Positions 1-5,402 of a stretch of 5,402 nt of DNA are shown here, one piece after another. How positions within the stretch are numbered: the first letter of the stretch is position 1; the number at the start of each line of letters is the position of its first letter. Under the pieces are notes generated by a model that worked only from the letters and a program-made list of their open reading frames with translations, did not search any database and was not told where the DNA came from. Source of the stretch: Fidelibacterota bacterium (GTDB lineage Bacteria; Fidelibacterota; Marinisomatia; Marinisomatales; UBA1611); NCBI GenBank assembly GCA_002713885.1, contig PAVC01000028.1, forward strand, positions 8,841 to 14,242, in the 5' to 3' direction. The position numbers and the translations under genes were made by a program.

Positions 1-399
1 AAAGCTAATTATGTAGCTCAAGGTGAAGATCTAACAATCATATGTTGGGGAGCCATGGTTCAAAAAAGTATAGAGGCTATCCAGGAACTAGGTCTTGGAG
101 AAAATTCCGTGGAGGTTGTAGATCTCCGTACTCTTAATCCCATTGATTATGAAACAATAACGCATTCACTTAGTAAAACAGGTAAGATTTTAGTTGTTTA
201 TGAGGACAATTTAACAAACGGACCAGGTGCAGAAATTTGCTCTGTAATCACAGATAAATATTTTGATTTATTAGATGGCCCGGTTAGAAGAATAGCTTCA
301 AAAGATAGCCCAATTCCGTATAATTGGTTTTTAGAGGAAAAAGTATTAATCCAGATGGAAGATATAGCAAGCGCCATAAATGATTTATTGGAGTATTAA
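1..399 (+). CDS. 2-oxoacid dehydrogenase E1, beta-type C-terminal domain (5' partial)
   Basis: The frame is open from base 1 to a TAA stop at 397-399, giving 132 codons that continue off the left edge, so the true start is outside the window. The protein matches the C-terminal transketolase domain of E1-beta subunits of pyruvate or branched-chain 2-oxoacid dehydrogenases. Family-like stretches are GEDLTIICWGAMV near the left edge, VEVVDLRTLNPID, LVVYEDN, GAEI and the DSPIPY motif near the C-terminus. In the family this domain helps form the E1 dimer; the thiamine-diphosphate part lies upstream and is not seen. E1 decarboxylates the 2-oxoacid and passes the acyl group to the lipoyl arm of E2, which is encoded by the next gene with no gap. 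The fragment could be a separate beta subunit or the end of a fused alpha-beta E1. Substrate (pyruvate or branched-chain oxoacid) cannot be decided from this piece. Confidence 0.9.
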   Translation, partial: KANYVAQGEDLTIICWGAMVQKSIEAIQELGLGENSVEVVDLRTLNPIDYETITHSLSKTGKILVVYEDNLTNGPGAEICSVITDKYFDLLDGPVRRIASKDSPIPYNWFLEEKVLIQMEDIASAINDLLEY

Positions 400-1701
400 A
401 TGGTTGTAGATGTAGTAATGCCTAAAATGGGGGAGAGTATTATGGAGGGCACTATCCTTGAGTGGTATAAGAAAGTTGGTGACTCAATTGAAAAGGATGA
501 AACCCTTTTAGAGATTGGTACGGACAAAGTTGATTCAGAAATCCCCTCACCGGCATCTGGGACAATATCTGAAATATTGGCAAATCCAAATGATATTGTT
601 GATATTGGTAAGGTTATCGCCAAGATTGATACTACTGGAAGCGATATTCAGGAACAAAAAACAGAGGTAAAAGCACCAAAGTCAGAAAAAGATAAAGAAG
701 TAGCTATTCCCTTAAAATCAATGCCTTCTACTGAAAAGAAAGTACAGAAAACTCAGAAAAATATTATAGTCAAGATGTCAGATAATACAAACAGTGCTAT
801 CCTTACGCCAGCAGTGATGAAAATTGCAAGCCAACAAGGTGTTAGACTAAGTGAGCTTGAACTAATTGATGGGACCGGTGCAAATGGAAGAGTCACAAAA
901 AAAGACTTACAAAACTATATTAATACAAAGACAGATTCGGATTTTAAGCCTACCAAGAAATCTGTTACCAAGCCAGTTTCATTACGAAACATTCAAGGTG
1001 GCAAAAAAATTCAGATTGATCACATGAGGAAAATGATCTCTGAACACATGCGCTATAGTCTTGATACATCTGCGCATGTATATATAATGAATGAAGTGGA
1101 TATGACTAACATTGTGCAATATGTTGATGAAAAAGAAGAATCATTTTTTGCAGAAGAGAGGTTTAAACTTACTTACACACCATTTATTATTCTTGCAACC
1201 GTAAACTCATTAAAAGATATACCTGAAATGAATTCTTCTATTGATGGAGACTCAATTATTTATCATAATAGTATTAATATTGGAGTAGCCGTGTCAGTTG
1301 ATGGTGGATTGATGGTTCCAAGCATATTTAACTGTGATGAGAAAAATCTATTGGGAATTAGCCGCGATCTGAATGCGATGGTTGATCGGACTAGGAAAAA
1401 AAGTATAAGCCCAGATGAACTACAGGGGTCAACATTCACAATATCTAACTTTGGTGTGTTTGATGCTACTATAGGTACACCTATTATAAATCAACCTAAT
1501 GTTGGTATACTTGGAGCTGGTGCTATAAAAAAACAGCCAATAGTCATAGAAAGAGACAATTCTGATATAATCGCTATACGTAGTATGATGATGCTATCAC
1601 TAGGCTTTGATCATAGACTAATTGATGGCGCAGGTGGAGCTATTTTTATTGCTAAAGTTAAAGAAAATTTAGAGAATATGGATTTTAAGGATTTATTATA
1701 G
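400..1701 (+). CDS. Dihydrolipoamide acyltransferase (E2) of a 2-oxoacid dehydrogenase complex
   Basis: This 433-residue E2 is the core subunit that takes the acyl group from E1 on a swinging lipoyl arm and transfers it to CoA. Residues 1-78 form a single lipoyl domain, with the lipoylated lysine at K43 in TDKVDSE. A charged linker (about 80-130) leads to a peripheral subunit-binding domain (about 134-174, ending GTGANGRVTKKDL). After a second linker comes the catalytic acyltransferase domain (about 203-433) with the active-site motif DHRLIDG (404-410; H405 and D409). The ATG directly follows the E1 stop codon, and GGAG at 390-393 lies six bases upstream, which supports this start. Length and layout are normal for a one-lipoyl-domain E2. 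Context favours a pyruvate or branched-chain complex. A 2-oxoglutarate complex is less likely because the preceding gene is E1-beta type, not SucA type. In the binding domain, the usual VRK arginine is M139. Confidence 0.93.
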   Translation: MVVDVVMPKMGESIMEGTILEWYKKVGDSIEKDETLLEIGTDKVDSEIPSPASGTISEILANPNDIVDIGKVIAKIDTTGSDIQEQKTEVKAPKSEKDKEVAIPLKSMPSTEKKVQKTQKNIIVKMSDNTNSAILTPAVMKIASQQGVRLSELELIDGTGANGRVTKKDLQNYINTKTDSDFKPTKKSVTKPVSLRNIQGGKKIQIDHMRKMISEHMRYSLDTSAHVYIMNEVDMTNIVQYVDEKEESFFAEERFKLTYTPFIILATVNSLKDIPEMNSSIDGDSIIYHNSINIGVAVSVDGGLMVPSIFNCDEKNLLGISRDLNAMVDRTRKKSISPDELQGSTFTISNFGVFDATIGTPIINQPNVGILGAGAIKKQPIVIERDNSDIIAIRSMMMLSLGFDHRLIDGAGGAIFIAKVKENLENMDFKDLL

Positions 1702-2564
1702 TGTCTGAATTAGTATCAAAAGAATATAAGCCTAAAGTTAGGCTTCAGATTGGGGAAGGTTATAGATTTGTAAATGGTGTCGTAAATAATTATAAACTAA
1801 ACACAGTTTGCGAGGAGGCAAACTGTCCAAATATTTATGAATGTTGGAATAGAGGTACCGCCACGATCATGATTTTAGGAGATGTCTGTACTAGAGCGTG
1901 CGGTTTTTGCGCAGTAAAAACAGGCAAACCAACTTGGAATGACCCACTAGAGCCATTTCGGACAGCTATGGCAGTGAAAAAAATGAAACTCAAACATGTG
2001 GTCATAACCTCAGTTGATAGAGATGATATTAAAAATGATTTTGGTGCATCCATATGGGAGAAAACCATACGAGAGATTCATAAATATGTTCCTGATTGCA
2101 CTGTTGAGGTTCTAACACCTGATTTTAGGGGTGATAAATCGTTACTAAAAAAAGTATTTAATGCAAAGCCTGAAATATTTAGTCACAATGTTGAATGTGT
2201 TGAGCGAATCAGTAAGGTAGTAAGAACTCAAGCAGATTGGAAAAGAAGCCTTAATGTATTAAGATACTCATCTGATCATGGATTATTGACCAAAACCGGA
2301 ATAATGGTCGGACTTGGAGAAACATTTGATGAGGTTATTAAGACGATGGAAGAGGTTCATGATGTAGGTGTATCAATCTTTACTATTGGCCAATATTTAC
2401 AACCAACAAAAGATCATTTAAAGGTGAAGTCATACATTACCGAAGATATATTTGATCAGTATAAGAATATTGGGATTGAAATAGGTTTTGATATAGTAGA
2501 ATCAGGGCCCTTAGTTCGTAGTTCATATCATGCTGATGAACAAGCAAGGCTAGCAATAAAATAG
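1701..2564 (+). CDS. lipA: Lipoyl synthase (radical SAM)
   Basis: LipA inserts two sulfur atoms into octanoyl groups on lipoyl domains, making the cofactor needed by the E2 encoded just upstream. The 287-residue protein has the auxiliary 4Fe-4S cluster motif C37-x4-C42-x5-C48, the radical-SAM motif C63-x3-C67-x2-C70, SVDRDD, the SAM-domain stretch VGLGET, TIGQYLQPT, and the C-terminal RSSYHA (273-278), whose serine ligates the auxiliary cluster in studied family members. It is somewhat shorter than E. coli LipA (about 320) because the N-terminus is short. The start is GTG at 1701-1703, sharing one base with the E2 stop codon (TAGTG). There is no in-frame ATG before the first cysteine motif, and AAGG at 1687-1690 is a distant, weak ribosome site, so translation probably depends on coupling to E2. 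After SVDRDD, the usual DGGAxHF stretch reads NDFGASIW, a variant I associate with FCB-group LipA. Confidence 0.96.
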   Translation: MSELVSKEYKPKVRLQIGEGYRFVNGVVNNYKLNTVCEEANCPNIYECWNRGTATIMILGDVCTRACGFCAVKTGKPTWNDPLEPFRTAMAVKKMKLKHVVITSVDRDDIKNDFGASIWEKTIREIHKYVPDCTVEVLTPDFRGDKSLLKKVFNAKPEIFSHNVECVERISKVVRTQADWKRSLNVLRYSSDHGLLTKTGIMVGLGETFDEVIKTMEEVHDVGVSIFTIGQYLQPTKDHLKVKSYITEDIFDQYKNIGIEIGFDIVESGPLVRSSYHADEQARLAIK

Positions 2565-2591
2565 TTATATGAATATCAGAAGATAGATTGT

Positions 2592-2659
2592 ATGTGTTTT
2601 GTACGCCATTATTGCAGGAAAAACAATTATTAAACACATTTTTATATATAAATTGTTTT
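2592..2659 (+). repeat. Two interleaved AT-rich inverted repeats between lipA and lon
   Basis: ATGTGTTT at 2592-2599 is the exact reverse complement of 2632-2639, which runs into a stretch of five T (2639-2643). AAAACAATT at 2620-2628 is the exact reverse complement of 2651-2659. The arms interleave, so in RNA they would form either competing hairpins or a pseudoknot. The first pair followed by T residues could be a weak terminator for the E1-E2-lipA operon, but the loop is 32 bases and the stem is mostly A-U. No gene or stronger terminator is seen in the 142-base gap. Chance is a real alternative in DNA this AT-rich. Confidence 0.3.
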
Positions 2660-2692
2660 GGCATAATGATTGCGATAATAATTAATCATAAT
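2653..2692 (+). promoter_or_regulatory. Putative lon promoter region
   Basis: An extended -10 element TGCGATAAT (2671-2679) matches TGnTATAAT with one difference in the hexamer. A weak -35 candidate TTGTTT (2653-2658) sits 15 bases upstream. Overlapping this is TTGGCA (2658-2663), six bases, then TTGC (2670-2673), which has the exact spacing of a sigma-54 -24/-12 element. Either reading puts the transcript start near 2685-2686, giving a leader of about 21 bases before the lon ATG. ATAATGATT (2663-2671) and AATCATAAT (2684-2692) form an imperfect palindrome (8 of 9 pairs) centred on the -10 box, a possible operator. No CIRCE or CtsR box is visible. Confidence 0.5.
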
Positions 2693-2706
2693 TAGACAGG
2701 AAAAAT

Positions 2707-5124
2707 ATGGCAGATAAATTATCTGAAAAAGATATTGACAATATATCAATACAGGGTACAGAAGAGTATGCAGTTATGCCCCTTCGTAATACAGTATTGT
2801 TTCCTCAGCAAGTTATACCAATATATATTGGCAGAGAGAAATCACTGAAACTCATATCTGATCTTGAATCAGAAAAAAGCAAATATATTATTGTTGTTGC
2901 TCAAGAAGATGGTTCTATAGAAGATCCGAATCCTGAAGATTTATACGCTTATGGAACGCTAGCAACAGTACTGAAAGTTTTTGCAATGCCGGATAATAGT
3001 AAATCAGCTATTGTACAGGGCATTACTCGTGTGAAAATATTAGACTATATTAACAAGGAGCCTTATTTCAAGGCAGCAGTCAGTACAATAAGTGATGATC
3101 CTATAAGTGATGAGCTAGAGATTGTCAGTATTGCAGATAATCTTAGAAGAACGTTTTCAGATTTGATTAAGGTTGCTCCAAATCTTACAGAAGAGCATAC
3201 TGGCATGCTTTCTAATATCCAGAAGCCAAATAGGCTTGTAGACAGAGCAGTTTCTCTAATGACATTACCTAATCAAGAAAAACAAGATATACTTGAAGAG
3301 TTAAATATTAAAAAGAGAATCGAAAAAGCTGTTTCAATTATTAATAGAGAAATTCAAAGAATAAAACTTGGTGAAGAAATACAAACCGAAGTACATGATG
3401 AAATATCAAAAACACAGAGAGAGTATTATCTTCGTGAACAGATGAAAGCTATACAAAAAGAGCTAGGAGAGGATGAAGGCACTGTTGAATTAAAAGAACT
3501 TGAGGATAGAATTAAAGCTGCAAAATTGCCAGAAGATTCTGAATCGGTGGCAATGAAAGAATTGGATAGACTTTCAAGAATCCCAACACAATCACCTGAA
3601 TATAATGTATCCAGGACCTATATAGAATGGATTGCAGATCTACCATGGAGCAAATCATCTAAAGACAGGATAGACGTTAAAAAAGCACTAAAAATTTTAG
3701 ACCAAGATCATTACGGACTAGAAAAAGTTAAAGAAAGAATAATAGAATATCTTGCGGTTAGAAACTTAAAACAAAAAAGAAATCCCGATGGAAATGTCCG
3801 TGGACCCATATTATGCTTTGGGGGACCTCCAGGAGTTGGGAAAACTTCACTTGGTAAGTCAATAGCCAGAGCTATGGGAAGAAAATTTATACGTTTATCT
3901 CTTGGTGGGGTCAGAGATGAAGCAGAGATCAGGGGCCATAGAAGGACTTATATTGGAGCTCTCCCAGGAAGAATTATTCAAAATATCAAAAAAGCCGGAA
4001 CTAATAATCCGGTATTTATGCTTGATGAAGTAGACAAACTAGGATCTGATTTTAGAGGAGATCCTTCATCCGCCTTGCTAGAAGTATTAGACCCAGAACA
4101 GAATCATTCTTTTAATGATCATTACCTTGAGCTTGATTTTGATTTAAGCAAAGTGATGTTTATAGCTACAGCAAATAATTATGGGAATGTCCCCCCTGCG
4201 TTGCGTGACCGAATGGAGATTCTAGAGTTTTCAGGCTATATCCAAGATGAGAAGGTTCAAATAGCCAAGCGACATTTAATTCCAAAACAGGTTAAAGAAA
4301 ATGGTTTAAAAAATCCGGAAGTATCTTTAGATGTTAATTCAATAAAAGAACTAATTAGTGGGTATACTAGAGAAGCGGGTGTTCGCCAGCTTGAAAGAGA
4401 GATAGCCAATGTTCTGAGAAAAGTTGCGAGAAAGATTGTTGAAACAAAAGTAAAACAGATTAAAGTAACAAAGACAAAAGTTCACGACTTGTTAGGCGCT
4501 TCTAGATTTCATTCAGAGCTTGCGGAAAGAACTACTGAACCAGGTGTTGTGACTGGTTTAGCCTGGACTGCTGCTGGTGGTGATATTTTGTTTATAGAAT
4601 CAACAAAGATGCAGGGCAAGGGTAAGCTCACTCTAACTGGTCAACTCGGAGATGTTATGAAAGAATCTGCCACTGCAGGTTTAACTTTTGTTAGAGCTCA
4701 TGCAAATAGTTTTGGTATTGAGCCTAGTTTTAATGAAGAGACGGATATTCATGTCCATGTTCCAGCTGGCGCAATACCAAAAGATGGTCCATCTGCCGGT
4801 GTAAGCATGGTCACTTCGCTAGTTTCTCTTATGACCAATACACGAGTAAAAGATAGAGTGGCAATGACCGGTGAAATCACGCTTAGAGGAAATGTTCTTC
4901 CTATTGGTGGCGTAAAAGAAAAGGTCACTGCAGCTCATAGAGCTGGAATTAAAGAGGTAATTCTTCCTGATTTGAATCGTAAGGATTTAGAAGATGTCCC
5001 AGATCATGTTTCAAAAGATTTAACCTTCCACTTTGCTAAAGAGATTTGGGATGTTCTAAAGGTTGCTTTACCAGGAGTGACTAAGAAAAGAAGAAAAATT
5101 TCTCAGGTTAAAAATAATGAATAG
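2707..5124 (+). CDS. lon: ATP-dependent Lon protease (LonA)
   Basis: Lon is a cytoplasmic hexameric AAA+ serine protease that unfolds and degrades misfolded and short-lived regulatory proteins. The 805-residue product is full length (E. coli Lon has 784). Residues about 20-215 are the N-terminal substrate-binding domain, followed by a helical, coiled-coil-like stretch (about 215-320). The ATPase module has Walker A GGPPGVGKTS (372-381), Walker B VFMLDEVDK (436-444), sensor-1 N490, arginine finger R502 in LRDRMEI, and sensor-2 R560 in REAGVRQLER. The protease domain carries the Ser-Lys dyad: S696 in DGPSAGVS and K739 in GGVKEK, 43 residues apart as in E. coli. The C-terminus has a basic tail (VTKKRRK). 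AGGA at 2698-2701, five bases before the ATG, supports the start. The gene stands alone behind its own promoter region, and tRNA-Val follows after 21 bases with no terminator between. All key residues are present. Confidence 0.98.
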   Translation: MADKLSEKDIDNISIQGTEEYAVMPLRNTVLFPQQVIPIYIGREKSLKLISDLESEKSKYIIVVAQEDGSIEDPNPEDLYAYGTLATVLKVFAMPDNSKSAIVQGITRVKILDYINKEPYFKAAVSTISDDPISDELEIVSIADNLRRTFSDLIKVAPNLTEEHTGMLSNIQKPNRLVDRAVSLMTLPNQEKQDILEELNIKKRIEKAVSIINREIQRIKLGEEIQTEVHDEISKTQREYYLREQMKAIQKELGEDEGTVELKELEDRIKAAKLPEDSESVAMKELDRLSRIPTQSPEYNVSRTYIEWIADLPWSKSSKDRIDVKKALKILDQDHYGLEKVKERIIEYLAVRNLKQKRNPDGNVRGPILCFGGPPGVGKTSLGKSIARAMGRKFIRLSLGGVRDEAEIRGHRRTYIGALPGRIIQNIKKAGTNNPVFMLDEVDKLGSDFRGDPSSALLEVLDPEQNHSFNDHYLELDFDLSKVMFIATANNYGNVPPALRDRMEILEFSGYIQDEKVQIAKRHLIPKQVKENGLKNPEVSLDVNSIKELISGYTREAGVRQLEREIANVLRKVARKIVETKVKQIKVTKTKVHDLLGASRFHSELAERTTEPGVVTGLAWTAAGGDILFIESTKMQGKGKLTLTGQLGDVMKESATAGLTFVRAHANSFGIEPSFNEETDIHVHVPAGAIPKDGPSAGVSMVTSLVSLMTNTRVKDRVAMTGEITLRGNVLPIGGVKEKVTAAHRAGIKEVILPDLNRKDLEDVPDHVSKDLTFHFAKEIWDVLKVALPGVTKKRRKISQVKNNE

Positions 5125-5132
5125 TTTTAATA

Positions 5133-5138
5133 TATAAT
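5133..5138 (+). promoter_or_regulatory. Perfect -10 box (TATAAT) ahead of tRNA-Val
   Basis: TATAAT lies in the 21-base gap between the lon stop codon and the tRNA. The expected start, 6-8 bases downstream, falls at 5145-5146, on or next to the first tRNA base (G5146). No good -35 is seen at 16-18 bases upstream, which is A-rich lon coding sequence, and there is no TGn extension. It may be a chance match in AT-rich DNA, with the tRNA instead carried on the lon transcript. Confidence 0.4.
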
Positions 5139-5145
5139 ACTGAAT

Positions 5146-5219
5146 GGGCGTTTAGCTCAGCTGGTCAGAGCGCTGCCCTTACAAGGCAGATGTCGGGAGT
5201 TCGAATCTCTCAACGCCCA
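5146..5219 (+). tRNA. tRNA-Val (anticodon UAC)
   Basis: The 74-base sequence folds into a complete cloverleaf. The acceptor stem GGGCGTT (5146-5152) pairs fully with AACGCCC (5212-5218), with discriminator A5219. The D arm is GCTC/GAGC (5155-5158 and 5168-5171). The anticodon stem is CTGCC/GGCAG (5173-5177 and 5185-5189), with loop CTTACAA giving anticodon TAC at 5180-5182, which reads GUA and, by wobble, other valine codons. The T stem GGGAG/CTCTC (5195-5199 and 5207-5211) has one G-U pair, and the loop is TTCGAAT. The 3' CCA is not encoded (CTC follows), so it must be added by the CCA-adding enzyme. An intrinsic terminator follows nine bases later. Confidence 0.98.
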
Positions 5220-5227
5220 CTCCTCAG

Positions 5228-5260
5228 AAACCCTTGATTCACGTCGAGGGTTTTGTGTTT
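5228..5260 (+). terminator. Rho-independent terminator after tRNA-Val
   Basis: AAACCCTTGA (5228-5237) pairs with TCGAGGGTTT (5244-5253) in a 10-bp stem with one T-G wobble and a six-base loop. It is followed by a broken T tract, TTTTGTGTTT (5251-5260). It would end transcripts coming from the tRNA and from lon. It is the strongest hairpin I see in the window. Confidence 0.85.
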
Positions 5261-5294
5261 CTACAAGTATGTCATTTTGCTCATTCCTTATCAT

Positions 5295-5342
5295 TGTATG
5301 ACATTAATAATCTATTGTAGGACACCGAAGTGTAGGACACCG
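5295..5342 (+). repeat. Short direct repeats TGTAGGACACCG downstream of tRNA-Val
   Basis: TGTAGGACACCG occurs at 5316-5327 and 5331-5342, exact over 12 bases with a 15-base period. A related 9-mer TGTATGACA lies at 5295-5303, so the core TGTAnGACA occurs three times in one orientation. ATGTCAT at 5269-5275 is the reverse complement of ATGACAT at 5298-5304. Clustered short repeats beside the 3' end of a tRNA gene would suit integrase or excisionase arm sites of an element integrated there, but no integrase or second att copy is visible, so this role is inference. Confidence 0.55.
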
Positions 5343-5402
5343 CACCTTTTTCAATTCAATAAACTCAACGAAAAAAAGGCAACCCAACCAAGAAACGGGC
5401 GG
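5298..5402 (+). CDS. Possible start of an unrecognised ORF running off the right edge
   Basis: From ATG at 5298 the frame is open for 35 codons to the window edge. It would encode a product with CRTPK/CRTPH repeated, which is simply the 15-base DNA repeat read in frame, then a basic, polar stretch (FNKLNEKKATQ and onward). There is no convincing Shine-Dalgarno site, and a second + frame is also open from 5311 to the edge without a standard start. On the minus strand, a frame entering from the right edge is open until a TAA near 5304. I do not recognise a protein in any of these, and the ORF may be spurious. Confidence 0.15.
   Translation, partial: MTLIIYCRTPKCRTPHLFQFNKLNEKKATQPRNGR

Noticed and set aside
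396..623. Open frame on the minus strand inside the E2 lipoyl domain
   Set aside because: It lies wholly opposite the strongly conserved lipoyl domain, has no recognisable product and no ribosome site. It is a shadow of the E2 gene.
1835..2068. Open frame on the minus strand inside lipA
   Set aside because: It is opposite the conserved radical-SAM region and has no family resemblance, so it is a coding shadow.
2437..2664. Minus-strand open frame covering the end of lipA and the gap before lon
   Set aside because: About half of it is antisense to the conserved LipA C-terminus. The rest is AT-rich gap with promoter-like sequence, and the predicted peptide is not recognisable.
2565..2706. CIRCE, CtsR or HspR heat-shock operator before lon
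   Set aside because: I looked for TTAGCACTC/GAGTGCTAA, the GTCAAA heptad repeat and CTTGAGT/ACTCAAG pairs, and found none.
2565..2706. Riboswitch or small RNA in the lipA-lon gap
   Set aside because: No known riboswitch core is recognisable. The only pairings are AU-rich with long loops, and most of the gap lies upstream of the predicted lon transcript start.
5298..5402. N-terminus of a DUF4065 (SocA/Panacea-type) protein, suggested by the NEKKATQ stretch
   Set aside because: Only a few residues resemble that family from memory, and the following residues (PRNGR) do not fit its usual continuation. It is too short to support a call.
5304..5402. C-terminal end of a minus-strand gene entering from the right edge and stopping near 5304
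   Set aside because: The frame is open for about 30 codons, but the peptide is cysteine- and phenylalanine-rich with no recognisable motif, and such lengths are expected by chance.

Overview
The window is an AT-rich stretch of bacterial chromosome with every recognisable gene on the + strand. It holds the end of a 2-oxoacid dehydrogenase operon, lipoyl synthase, the Lon protease and a valine tRNA. The organism is most likely a low-GC member of the FCB group, such as a Marinimicrobia/SAR406-like or Bacteroidota/Balneolota-like lineage. This is inferred from the style of the E2 subunit-binding domain (ELExIxGTG type) and of LipA (NDFGASIW after the SVDRDD motif), both recalled from family knowledge and not searched. 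Clear Shine-Dalgarno sequences before E2 and lon argue against typical Bacteroidia.

Region 1 (1-2564) is a tightly packed operon. The left edge cuts through an E1-beta-type subunit, of which only the C-terminal transketolase domain remains. The E2 acyltransferase starts on the base after the E1 stop codon, and lipA starts with GTG on the last base of the E2 stop codon. E1 and E2 are parts of one complex. LipA makes the lipoyl cofactor that E2 carries, so enzyme and cofactor synthesis are probably made together. No E3, LipB or LplA is visible here.

Region 2 (2565-2706) is a 142-base gap without a gene. It has two weak interleaved inverted repeats, then a dense promoter region for lon. That region contains an extended -10 box, and overlapping it an exactly spaced sigma-54-like -24/-12 element and an imperfect palindrome.

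Region 3 (2707-5124) is a complete lon gene with all ATPase and protease residues in place.

Region 4 (5125-5402) holds tRNA-Val(UAC), which follows lon by 21 bases behind a perfect TATAAT box, then a good intrinsic terminator. The last 150 bases carry a 12-bp direct repeat with a 15-bp period, a related third copy, and an unrecognised open frame that runs off the edge. This segment is richer in GC than the rest. It could be the flank of an element integrated at the tRNA, but no integrase or second att copy is visible.

The core of the window is ordinary housekeeping sequence. The points worth a second look are the lon promoter, the possibly leaderless tRNA and the repeat-bearing right edge.
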